A stretch of 64,000 nt of DNA from Paragonimus skrjabini miyazakii (taxonomy: Eukaryota > Platyhelminthes > Trematoda > Plagiorchiida > Troglotrematidae). Below, one piece after another: positions 1 to 9,048 of this stretch (positions are counted from its first letter, which is position 1; the number at the start of each line of letters is the position of its first letter). The stretch covers positions 116,022 through 180,021 of the forward strand of contig JTDE01000429.1 of assembly GCA_014338405.1 (NCBI GenBank). Direction: 5' to 3'. The notes below the pieces were generated by a model. It saw only the letters and a list, made by a program, of their open reading frames with translations, had not been told where the DNA came from and made no database searches. The translations under genes were made by a program, and so were the position numbers.

Positions 1-21
1 TGCACACCGGAATTGTGTTCA

Positions 22-27
22 TTTAAT
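22..27 (-). promoter_or_regulatory. ATTAAA polyadenylation signal for gene D
   Basis: ATTAAA read on the minus strand, about 130 bases downstream of the stop codon of the exon at 160-334. ATTAAA is the commonest variant of the AATAAA signal. In AT-rich DNA it can occur by chance. Confidence 0.35.
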
Positions 28-159
28 TAGCGCAAACTTTCACGCAGTGAGTTTAAGCTATTCGTTGTTTAGATTTACTGATATGTTGGGACATATATTG
101 CCGTGTCTGTTTGTTACCAAACGATGTTCATGTACCTTTTTGATCAATTTTCCTCTCTG

Positions 160-334
160 TTAATCGAAATAATACATGTTGTCTTGCGTGCGATTGACTT
201 TTACAATAGTAGTTGAAGTTTCGTCAATCAGGAGTTTGTTAATAACTTCCTGGAACATATTCCGAATGGTGGCTTTGGTTGATACACCACTGTGATCACG
301 AAAGGAGTTACGAGTCAGCATTTCGAATGGCCCG
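160..334 (-). CDS. 3' terminal exon of a minus-strand gene (gene D), partial
   Basis: An open frame on the minus strand ends in TAA at 162-160. It reads through about 58 residues in the form GPFEMLTRNSFRDHSG, then a helix-like stretch with NMFQEVINKLLID, and ends NMYYFD. A splice acceptor with a pyrimidine-rich tract (AATCAG, exon start at 334) or an alternative one at 373 opens the exon; both demand an upstream donor of phase 2. A minus-strand ATTAAA signal lies about 130 bases past the stop, at 27-22. The composition looks coding, but I do not recognise the family. The rest of the gene lies at higher coordinates, and one candidate upstream exon with a phase-2 donor is at 11941-12011. Alternative: a chance ORF. 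Confidence 0.5.
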
Positions 335-373
335 CTGATTTCATTAGAAGCAAGACGTTTTGGGACGAACAGT

Positions 374-1392
374 CTGTTTTCGAATTTTCATCATCGGATT
401 AATTACATGGCATTTCGTCTAGAATGTTATGTAATTGGCCCGATGATGAACAATTGAAAGCAAACTGCGCGCCGAAATACCTTTTATTTCTGTTCAGGAG
501 TCATTGTAATCTGTTTTGTGTGAATTGTTTTTGTTCGCTCAACATTTTCGAAACCAACAAATCGTAGGACAAATTTCTTCGTATGTTAACCTGACGCTTT
601 TATTTCGGTGTTCTCTTTCGCAGTGAACTGCAGTGTGTTCTCTAACGTCTAAATAGAATTTTTGTGAAACTTCTCCCATGCATTGTGAATTGCTTGTTGA
701 AAAAGTGCAGAACTTATTTAGTGCGGACTGACATTTGGCGGTCACTGGCTTATATTTGGCCGGCGCTGAACCTTCTCTCTAGAGTATCCAAAAGTGGTAG
801 CTGAAAGTTCTCTTTCTTCGGTTACCCGTATCCACATGATGATAGTTTTGCTGAGTCGATCAGTTTCTTCCAATACGGGGCGTTTCAGGAGAACCAGTGA
901 GTCACTTACGTACCATGGCATCTCAATTCGTTTATTTCGACCGGTCATATGGTTATTGGTCGAAATTGATTTAATTTGTAGAGGTAACGTTCTCGTGGTT
1001 AAAGTATCCTTCTTTCAACTGGAAGCGTATGTCAGTAGTTTTTTCATTCTCGATTTATCTTACATGTTGTGAAATTCAATTGCAAATATTATGAACTTCT
1101 GTTGGATTCATAACAGCAACAAGAACAGCGTGCGCAAACTTGGCAAGTACTCCACAAGTTGGGCTTGAAAACCACACCGATAGCTCGTAGATTTCACCGT
1201 TGTACCCGTCTACCCACCCAACCCATTCCGTCATTTAAAATCCATCAAACACTCCAGAAGATTGCCTAAGCAGGATTTCTCAATCAGTTCAAGCTGAGAT
1301 CTCCTAGTCTCCTCGATGGTCATTTAAGTTATGCTGTTGATGATTCCAAATTTTTCGCAGTTGGGTCTTTTAAGTTTATACAATCTACAAAC
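374..1392. other. No confident gene; weak minus-strand ORFs
   Basis: A minus-strand ORF at 742-948 contains a coding-like stretch with KRPVLEETDRLSK followed by a possible GTAACC donor, but its phase 0 does not fit the phase-2 acceptor of the exon at 160-334. A second minus-strand reading at about 1080-1240 has 53 codons starting MTEWVGWVDGYNGE. Neither has a recognisable domain. Nothing else was seen. Confidence 0.3.
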
Positions 1393-1416
1393 ATGACGCT
1401 TATTGTTTTACGTCAG

Positions 1417-1692
1417 GTTTCAGCCTACCGAACAACGTTGAGCTTAACCATGCCAGTCTCACCCAGAGATCTACATGGCGCATTAGACGGCAGCTCTTCT
1501 GTCACAAGTCAACCGAATATCAACAAGTTGAGGTCACCAGGGGATTACTGCGTAGATGATAAACTCGCTTCGCGATGTCACTGGAGAAGGATTGGACAAA
1601 TCATGGTGCACCAAGAACCGTTCACAAGGTCATCCGTATACCGAGATGATTTCTCACGCAGGAGTGCAGGTAACTTTTGGAAGGTTGTGTGA
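1417..1692 (+). pseudogene. Orphan exon related to gene A exon 1
   Basis: A plus-strand open frame follows an acceptor (TTTTACGTCAG) and stops at 1690-1692. Near its end it reads PFTRSSVYRDDFSRR and then GNFW; gene A begins with PFTNRSVYSKDFCR and then GTFW. The order and spacing of these pieces match, so common ancestry is likely. Two other tyrosine motifs in the exon (SAYRTTLS, GDYCVDDK) fit the same repeat style. A possible donor GCAG|GTAACT at 1669/1670 would cut just before the GNFW match, which favours either a terminal exon or a non-functional duplicate. No partner exon or poly(A) signal was found. Confidence 0.4.
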
Positions 1693-2030
1693 ATCTACAG
1701 CACATTTAGATTAAGATGAATTAAGTTTTTTTGATTTATTTTACGTAACCGCAAGAGGTAATAATTTACTTTCGCTATGGGTTCGTTTAGACAATTGTCT
1801 TGTTATCCGAACTAAATGTCACCTGCTCTTGTTTCCTGATTAACGAAACATCGCTGCTTCTACTTCTGTGCCAAAACTCGGATTGAGATTACTCTGAGTA
1901 TATACAACTTCTCAGTATAACTTCAAAAGCCAGACAGTACGACATATGGTAATGGGTGGGCTGTCTGTTGAAAATATTTAATACAATTAGAAGAATACAG
2001 TATGTATGCAATCATTTAATTGATTACCAG
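1693..2030. other. No gene seen
   Basis: AT-rich spacer between the orphan exon and the inverted-repeat unit. Nothing recognisable. Confidence 0.4.
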
Positions 2031-2120
2031 AGAAGTCAGAAACAATTGTTTGCACAGTGTATCTCTCGAGCACATTTACCTGCATCTAATCAGTTACATA
2101 TTACAGTCTGTGAGTTTATA
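2031..2120 (+). repeat. Left arm of inverted repeat
   Basis: Pairs with 2643-2734. The shared core GCACAGTGTATCTCTCGAGC is identical in both arms. The inner end diverges more than the middle. Confidence 0.7.
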
Positions 2121-2140
2121 TAGCAAATATGCCCATTACG

Positions 2141-2214
2141 ATAATGAGGATAAAGACATATAGGCGAACATTATCGAAAACATATTTTCGCCTATATGTC
2201 TTTATTCTCATTAT
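2141..2214. repeat. Hairpin with 28-bp arms
   Basis: The left arm 2141-2168 and right arm 2187-2214 are reverse complements with a single mismatch and an 18-base loop. The arms begin ATAATGAG and include AAGACATATAGGCGAA. It lies inside the larger inverted-repeat unit, so it may be a terminal structure or a separate insertion. Confidence 0.75.
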
Positions 2215-2280
2215 ATAGCGAAGTTCAATGAATACTGCTAGGCTAAATAAAAAATCAGCAACCACACTTACCCACGCACA

Positions 2281-2640
2281 CTTACACGCATCTATGCGCA
2301 TCCTATATCAGGGTAATCTGGTACAAATGATCAAGTCTTTCTGTAGGCAGAGGGGTGGCTTCCTTTACCTAATTGTTACCGTCTCTACGAAGCGCAGAAA
2401 CCTTCGATTTTTGTTGCTTAACATATCCGAAGAGCCTTCTTCGAATTCAATTTGGGTCAACATGTCCGCAGGTTTTAAGCGATCGATGATGCCGGTTCCT
2501 TGTGACTTGCCACATTCTGACCTATGTTTGACATTGTGGTACCCATAACAGTTTTGCGAACCCAAACTGGAATGTGTTCGTTTACCTGACTACGCAACTG
2601 TCGCCCCGTTCCGCTTATGTAAGTGGCTCGTCACTCAGAT
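2281..2640 (-). pseudogene. Penelope-like element GIY-YIG endonuclease tail, decayed
   Basis: Read on the minus strand, the sequence gives ATYISGTGRQL, then NEHIPVW, HKEPASSIA, NRRFLRFVETVTIR and PPLCLQKDL. This is the motif order of the GIY-YIG endonuclease C-terminal to the reverse transcriptase in Penelope-like elements, where the intact start is typically YIG-x-T-x-R. At least two stops and a frame change interrupt it, and no reverse transcriptase lies upstream. Homologous segments occur at about 8400-8600 and 54650-54990 on the plus strand. Confidence 0.65.
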
Positions 2641-2642
2641 TC

Positions 2643-2734
2643 TATAAACCAACAGGCTGCATTATGTAGCTGATGAGATGCCGCGAAATGTGCTCGAGAG
2701 ATACACTGTGCAAAAAACTGTTTCTGACTTTTCT
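2643..2734 (-). repeat. Right arm of inverted repeat
   Basis: Inverted copy of 2031-2120. Read on the plus strand, it contains CTGATGA followed eight bases later by GAAA, the spacing of hammerhead ribozyme core boxes, but the eight bases do not form a convincing stem. Confidence 0.7.
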
Positions 2735-5677
2735 GTTCATATTTGTTACGGAAAAAAGTTGCCTTGCTTTAATTGATCTAGTTATTTCAGCAAAGCACCG
2801 TTTGTCTACCGGAAGATTGGACAGCCTGGTCGGTTGGAAGGTAGTAATGATAGTATGAACATTTGGGATTCAGTCATGCCGGTTGATATTTAGGACACAT
2901 CTCAGACAACAGAGGTGAAATGCGTTCTAGCAGTGCCCTCAACGCACGCATCATGTCAAGGCCTTGCTATGGTACAGTTATATGTTAAGTACACAAGTTA
3001 GATACATAAACTTCTACATCCTACCCTCGTTCAAAGTCAGCTTAATAATGGCACAATCCGACAGTCGGGCTGCCTCAGTTAGCTTTCAAGGAGAGAGTTG
3101 CTTGAGATTGTGCATCTGAGTAAGATGAATTTCACCGACACTTCTAGAGTTTCACCGGCAAGAACATTAAGAGTTTCACTGAAGTCTTGCATTACAAAGG
3201 TTATTTACTTTAAATCAATGTGTAGCTCAAAGTCTATGCACGCGAGCACACAATTTTCCTTGTAAAGTTCCGTCACAATCTGCCACGACAGCATCATCAT
3301 CTAAAATTCTTTCAGATAGGTTCGGTTTGTTCAATCAGAGATGGTTGAAACAACCAAACTACGTTACTTGGCTAGAAAAACTCATATCCCTGACGACGTG
3401 GCACACAGTGGGCTGCCATTACCCCCAGATTATACAAATGGCACCAGTGCACTAAAAAGAAGCAAATTAACGTGAGTTATAGACTCACAGCATTTATACT
3501 ACATTCTGAGTAACAATGCCAGCAAACAGAAAATGAAAAAGGAAGCAGTTTTTTCATGACTATCCGAAAGTATCGCAATTAACGGAGGGAGAAGGGCAAA
3601 GACCTAGGTGGCGATCACCAGCACAAGCAACAGCTACCGCTGTGTTCATCTAGGGAGACTGCAAAGCAATTTGCTTATGTGGTACAGCATTGTACAGAAG
3701 TCATAGGACTTCTAGGGTCCTCAAGTGGAGCACTAATTCATTTTCAGCAGGGACAGTCGGACGCGGTCATTGTATGTCACTGTTCATTTCCACAGTGAAT
3801 AGCGGAATCGCCTCTCGTATTTCGTAGACTTTAGGCTTCCAACTGTTTTCCGAATAAATGCGATGAGTGAACCCAGAAATCTGATCGTACTGTGTGAGTA
3901 TGTCTTGGCAACAGCTATCTATTACATAACTGTAATCGGCAGAATCTGCCTAGCTCAGTGATACATTCCTTTGCGTTGAAGCCTAGAAAACACCAGTGAC
4001 AATTTCCTTTGCTCCAACGTGTTGACAAGAAGTAGCCCTAATTTTAACCAGGCAGAATACTAACCACGACTGATCCCAATTGTCTGTCGGGGGCACGGTC
4101 GCTGACTCTCTGTGTATCCTCCCGCTGCACACGTACATAAATCTGAAGCAGACAACCATGAGACATAGGCCATCAGTAGAATTAATACGTGTATGCATTC
4201 TTGTCAATTATATGACGAGCAAATTAACTGCGTTTTTCAAACAGGCATGTTGTATTTAGGGCGATTTCGATTGAAACACTAATGAACATATGATAACACA
4301 ATCTTTCCTACTTCAACCACAACGTCAATATCAGGCGTTCTGCTGAATCGCTGCAGTCACCAATAAAAATGAGAAAAAATAAAGTTAAATTATACGCTTT
4401 TATTGCATGACTAAATCTTGGGGAAACATTTCCATTTTATAAGTCAGGGTTACAGACAGTTGACCAGTTATACGTGAACCATTTGAATTCCACTGGAGTG
4501 TTAACCCGATTGACATACCAGTACGTCTTCGTCACATTTCTGGCCTATTCTCATAGTCAAGGAAGTATATCATCCGGTTAGACTGTTATATACACTTTCA
4601 AGAATTTTATTATTTTATATGATACTATTTTGGTTTGTTAACTAACTCTACTCCATTATTTTCAAGTATAAATAAATGATAGGGATGACTGGCAACTACT
4701 GTTTGCATTCCTCAATTTTTATGATCAGTCTCAGCATAATGACACGAGTCAGACTATATGATTGATGTTAAGCGTAACCACTAAAATACTTTAGAAGATT
4801 TCAGAATTTAACAACTTAGCCAACTGATTACACACGGCGAATAGAAAACGATGAATACTGTCGATCTTGTTGAAATTTCATGTGAAATTGTCGAACAGGT
4901 GAATGACCGAGTATAAATATGATAGTTCCGAGCTCCCACGCTAGTTATGTAGCTCAACCAGTTGCCTGCTTGTCACGTATGGACAGAATGTTTCTTTTCC
5001 TGACTCGAATCAGGCCAGAACCAAGGTATTTCGCAACTGGTTCTCTTACAAATTATCGACATTATGAGAAGCCTAAAACCACTTGGATGCTGACCCAGTG
5101 CCCATCGAACAATTGATAGTTGTTGGCTAGTTTACTGAAGACAGATACCGCTTGTCCTAGAATAACAAGGCATTGGATGTCAACTTAAGTAAATTATGCT
5201 GTCAGGCTTAGTGCTTTAACCTTCAGTTCGTTAAATTACTTGCTCCAGAAAAATTCCAGTTTTATTTAGTCAGTATAAAATCAATAATGTGAATACGACA
5301 CAAATCTTCAAGTAAGTTTTGTTGTGCTAAAGTCCAGCCACTACGAATAAGCCTGACTAATTGAGACCATATTATCGATGGGTAGTCAAGGATTTACCTA
5401 ATTTAAGGGTGAATATTGCCCACAATTGTTGACAGCCTTAGACTTGAGATCGACGTTTCGGTCATTTTCATTCAAAGAGAATTACTGGACACGAGTTTCG
5501 CCTTTCTTACAGCTTGTCGGTAGTGCATATCCTATCGGAACTATCGGGCAACCTGATCATTACTCAAAAGCCAAGATGGTTTAGCGTTCGAATATGCCAG
5601 TTCTGTCGTGCTTAATGCGAGGTCAGTGGCACAGTGCTCAGCACAGCTGCCTCATAAAAGGGAGAACAAATTAACGA
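2735..5677. other. No gene seen, 2.9 kb
   Basis: Both strands were read. Only short ORFs occur (for example 3983-4207 minus, 4919-5116 plus), without domains or convincing splice partners. No tandem arrays or tRNA genes were noticed. Confidence 0.4.
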
Positions 5678-5887
5678 ATGAACAGAGATCATATGAGTTT
5701 CAGCTTGGCCCGGTCTACATGTGTGGCGTCAGAAATAATTGCTCGAATCCGATGGCGTTTACGTGGGAATGACTCTAAAATTCTGGAACAAGCGGATTTG
5801 TATCCTTTTTTCTTGCTTGATTCATACCGCGCGACAGACGGGGGTTTATTGCCACAACGGTTGGCGCGTGTGACATGTGTGTTTGAG
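5678..5887 (+). CDS. Possible first coding exon, unassigned
   Basis: An ATG-initiated frame of 70 codons ends at a strong donor (TTTGAG|GTGAGA) in phase 0; the frame continues to 6025 if unspliced. The next phase-0 acceptor downstream on this strand is that of gene A exon 2 at 7807, so this could be an alternative first exon of gene A; this is inference. The region is somewhat CpG-richer than its surroundings (GCGCGACAG, GGCGCGTG). No domain or signal peptide is recognised. Alternative: a chance ORF. Confidence 0.25.
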
Positions 5888-6789
5888 GTGAGAGTTACAC
5901 TTTCTAGTCTAGAAAAACAACTTATTATAAATTACCGGAACTTAGTCAAAGTCTTCTTTGTAGTGGGCCGGCAACGCTTGAAAGAGATTACAGAAGCGTG
6001 CTTTTATTCTGATGCTAAGGTGTGACCTTTGAAGGGGTGGTTTATGTTTTTTTTTGTCTAGCGAGACTGTGGGGTAGTATTTTTTGATTATTGCAGAGCA
6101 ACCAGAACTGTTTTTTAAACAAATTGATCAACAGTGGTAGTTGCTTGTAGCTTCCGCATTCAAAGCGGCCTTCCGGGTGGCTTGTTTCAGTGAAACAGTT
6201 GCCCACGTTTAAAGAAGAGCAAAGTTCCGTGAAAAGTTTGACAACTTTTATCATGTAGAACCGCTACGAGATACGGTGTGTACAACAAAAACGGAACTCC
6301 CAAAGTTTGTTAAAGTATGCCCATTTGACAGAGTGAAAAGACTTATGGTAAGTTTTGTAACAGCCGTGAAGTGGTAATTTATATTTATGTGTGTGAAATG
6401 ACCAAATAAGATATTTCCGGTCTCGTCACTGACAAAAGACAGGTATGCGAATGAATGTGCAAAGTTACATACTACTCATGTTCGGCGGTGTAGTAGCGTA
6501 GCGCAAAGTCATTATTGCGCATACAGACAATACTGTTGTAGTGGATCTAAACACTGTACAAAATTCAAGCATGAACACGAGATCAAAAAGGTGATAAAAT
6601 TGGAAATGATCAACTCACAATAGTTCACTAAAGTGCTTTGATTTAGAATTCCACTACATCAAATGCAGTATCCAACAGATACAATCCGTCGTGTCGTTTC
6701 TAAATAATCTTGGAGGTCAACAACTGAGTTTATTTCGATAACAGATAAATAAGGAAATTTTTTCGCAATCGTTAGTTGATTCCGTTAGC
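5888..6789. other. No gene seen; upstream region of gene A
   Basis: AT-rich spacer leading into the CpG-rich first exon of gene A. A minus-strand ORF at 6042-6254 has no support. No TATA box could be assigned. Confidence 0.35.
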
Positions 6790-6860
6790 TTCTTACTCTC
6801 CAAAATTCCGTGCACCAGCGACCCGAACGTAGAGAGAACGCAAGGCTCGCGAACCGAGAA
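6790..6860 (+). other. Probable 5' UTR exon of gene A
   Basis: A locally GC- and CpG-rich stretch (GCGACCCGAACG, CTCGCGAACCGAG) ends in a strong donor, GAGAA|GTGAGT, at 6860/6861. The next acceptor (CTTTCTAAACAG at 7128) opens the first coding exon 20 bases before its ATG, giving a 268-base intron. The transcription start is not visible; 6790 is approximate. Flatworms also trans-splice a leader to such acceptors, which would be an alternative source of the 5' end. Confidence 0.4.
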
Positions 6861-7148
6861 GTGAGTGAGTTGTATTTACTGATTATCGATTAGTTCGATT
6901 AAGTTGATTTAAACGTTGGCTGTATATGTGAAGTTGAGGAAAGTGAAAAGTGTGAATAACAATCAGAATTTTGAAATAGAAAATAGTGTGCAAAACATTA
7001 CACTGTGATCCATGATAAGCATCAATACACGGCGAAAACAGAATTCTTAATTTCCTATAAACTTAATAGTCTGATATAAGAAAAAGTACCCCTAATTTTA
7101 ATTCACACGTAAATATCTTTCTAAACAGAACGAGCAGATCTTCCCAGA

Positions 7149-7475
7149 ATGGTACACATTCCAATCAAAACAAAGCGACCATTCACAAATCGTTCGGTCT
7201 ACTCCAAGGACTTTTGTCGTACTCCTGTTCAATACGAACGTTCCAACACTGGCACGTTTTGGCGTCCAGAAAGTCCTTACGTGGTGAGCCCTCCACTGAA
7301 AATTGAGGTCCACAGTTCGGATGATAGCTCCTCGGATGACCTAGTTCAGTTGAATGCAAAAGAGAATACATCGCCTATCTCCACGTACAACATGGATTAT
7401 AGACAATACGAGACCGGGTCCGAGCCGAGAACGATCATGAACCGAAAGAATGCCCCTAAGATTGTATCAAAACCC
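7149..7475 (+). CDS. Gene A coding exon 1
   Basis: Starts at ATG 7149, 20 bases after an acceptor at 7128. Ends AAACCC|GTATGT in phase 0. It holds the PFTNRSVYSKDF and STYNMDYRQY motifs and the acidic serine run. Confidence 0.7.
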
Positions 7476-8175
7476 GTATGTCTAATTCATTCATAAATAT
7501 GAATGATTATTTCACCTGTACTTATTGAGGTTTTTAGTCAAAAGTTTAATAACCTTTACTGCATAACCTTTAAACCTAGGTTATTTTCAATGTTGCTATC
7601 AAAAAGTAAATGGTCTAATTTAGATTCTTCAGGTTTCGTTGATATAACAAGTCTCACAATGACGAGGTAACCTAGTTTTCACATTATTTCTCTTGCTAGG
7701 CCCAACTCACTTAAAATGTTCTTTGACATCTATCTTGCGAATAAAAGAGCTGAGATCCTGTTATGGTCTTTGGAAGGGATAATGCTTATCTTCATTCTTG
7801 TTTCAGGTCACCGAACCTCCGTTTGAAATCACCGAGAATTTGATAAGTGACGGAACGACTTATCGAGAAACATTCAGCACTCGCCACCCAACAACATACA
7901 CGGACTATCCAGCAGCCGGACTCATCACCCGCGGTGGTCGATTGAGAAGTCAACGCGAAACCTACCAATTCTATTCATCGTTACAAAGCGTAAAGACAGA
8001 CCCTGGTGCCAAACTGGCCAGACAAACAAAAGCACATTTTGGGCAAAATCAGTTGGATGGTAATGGACAGGACACCAAAGAATTCCACGAGATAAGAGTG
8101 AAGCAGAATTTGTGGCCATTTTTAGAACACAAAAACAGTTGCTTTTACAATGTGGCCATGCAAGACGATTTCTAA
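7149..8175 (+). CDS. Gene A: 231-aa tyrosine-motif protein, axonemal-protein-like
   Basis: Two coding exons, 7149-7475 and 7807-8175, join in phase 0 (KP|VTEPP) across a 331-base intron with GTATGT and TTTCAG ends. The product is 231 residues, with no signal peptide or membrane segment. It repeats a short motif, [ST]-x-Y-x-x-[DE]-[FY]-like: RSVYSKDF, STYNMDY, TTYRETF, TTYTDY. An acidic serine run (SSDDSSSDD) lies at about residues 58-66. Such motifs are typical of proteins that bind or line ciliary microtubules (SAXO, TEX26 and sperm or cilia microtubule inner proteins). That assignment is inference from motif style, not a family match. The start is the first ATG after an acceptor. An AATAAA lies 181 bases past the stop. 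A related orphan exon is at 1417-1692. Confidence 0.7.
7807..8175 (+). CDS. Gene A coding exon 2 (terminal)
   Basis: Opens after TTGTTTCAG in phase 0 and ends with TAA at 8173-8175. It holds TTYRETFSTRHPTTYTDY and a basic middle (ARQTKAHFGQ). Confidence 0.7.
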   Translation, partial: VTEPPFEITENLISDGTTYRETFSTRHPTTYTDYPAAGLITRGGRLRSQRETYQFYSSLQSVKTDPGAKLARQTKAHFGQNQLDGNGQDTKEFHEIRVKQNLWPFLEHKNSCFYNVAMQDDF

Positions 8176-8355
8176 ATAGTTTGCGTTATTTGTCTGTTAT
8201 ACGCTCATCAAATAACAAGTTTCACGTGAACTGGGTTGTTTTATTGTTTTCTACGGGTTATTACTCATGCCAGACCAGGTTTTCCTTTTGTTTTGGATCA
8301 TCTATTCAGTCTGTTCATGATAATACAGTAAGACATCTGGTACTCTGACCATTTC

Positions 8356-8361
8356 AATAAA
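8356..8361 (+). promoter_or_regulatory. AATAAA polyadenylation signal of gene A
   Basis: Canonical AATAAA about 180 bases after the gene A stop codon. A Penelope tail begins roughly 40 bases further on. Confidence 0.6.
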
Positions 8362-8399
8362 ACCAAATGAGCAAATTAGAAGTTGGGAACAGTTGGTTC

Positions 8400-8600
8400 T
8401 TTTCATAAATCTGAGTGTAAAAATAACAAGACGGACAGGGCTGCAATACATCATACTAATCCTCGTTTTCTGCGTTTTGCCGAGGTCGTCAAGATTAGCT
8501 GCCTCGTTAGCATCATGCGTACAGAAACAATTATACGCAACGGACCTGATAGCTTTGTGCCCTGTTCTCTACCCCATTTACCGTTTTCCTTCTTAACACC
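8400..8600 (+). pseudogene. Penelope-like element GIY-YIG tail, 5'-truncated
   Basis: The plus strand reads NPRFLRFAEVVKI in one frame and, after a frameshift, CVQKQLYATDLIAL. These match the last part of the endonuclease tail also found at 2281-2640 and 54650-54990. Only the C-terminal end is present, as expected for a 5'-truncated retrocopy. It sits immediately downstream of the gene A poly(A) signal. Confidence 0.55.
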
Positions 8601-8631
8601 CTACCAGATTTGTCATATACTTCATTGATTA

Positions 8632-9048
8632 TTGCCATTTGGTACTGAGAAGTTAATACGAAATTCTAGCATCTACGATTGTCTTTCTAATCGCCGTGAA
8701 CAAACTGAAGGTGGCAATTCGTGCGTCACACTCTTCATGCAACATCCGGATTGCCTGGATCTATTCAACCAAACTGGTACCATAATTAAGTCTGCTGAAA
8801 TCCTACAGGTCATATTTTTGAGCACTCGAGATCAGGGTAACTTTCGTCTCATATGGCCTCATGGACGGTGGTTCTGGACAGTAACTTCTTGTTTCGATAA
8901 TGCAGTCAACGAAGTGGTGAGCAAGACTTATTTTCTGTGCTTGATCATTAGGTTAATTACAGCACGCAAAACATTAAACTTCATTGGTAAAAAGCCGGCT
9001 AGTAGAAAGTGCAGACCACGCAATCATTGTTACAACTTTTTAAAGTGA
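8632..9048 (+). CDS. Unassigned 138-codon ORF
   Basis: A plus-strand ORF follows the Penelope tail. Inside it, 8809-8916 is bounded by an acceptor (ATCCTACAG) and a donor (GAAGTG|GTGAGC), both in phase 0, and includes NFRLIWPHGRWFW. No domain is recognised. It could be an exon, part of an old element, or chance. No plausible partner exon was fixed. Confidence 0.2.
   Translation: MPFGTEKLIRNSSIYDCLSNRREQTEGGNSCVTLFMQHPDCLDLFNQTGTIIKSAEILQVIFLSTRDQGNFRLIWPHGRWFWTVTSCFDNAVNEVVSKTYFLCLIIRLITARKTLNFIGKKPASRKCRPRNHCYNFLK

Larger units (their letters stand above)
2031..2734. mobile_element. Inverted-repeat unit enclosing a Penelope endonuclease tail
   Basis: Two arms of about 90 bp, 2031-2120 and 2643-2734, are inverted copies of each other at roughly 87% identity by hand count; both contain TGCACAGTGTATCTCTCGAG. 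Between them lie a near-perfect hairpin (2141-2214) and, on the minus strand, a decayed GIY-YIG endonuclease tail of a Penelope-like element. Penelope-like elements carry pseudo-LTRs that may be inverted, so the arms could be such repeats; equally, a fold-back DNA element could have captured a Penelope fragment. No transposase frame and no clear target-site duplication were found. Confidence 0.6.

Noticed and set aside
2671..2700. Hammerhead ribozyme core (CTGATGA and GAAA) as a confirmed ribozyme
   Set aside because: The eight bases between the boxes do not form stem II, and stem III and the cleavage site are not clear. The other arm has changes in both boxes. It is kept only as something to test.
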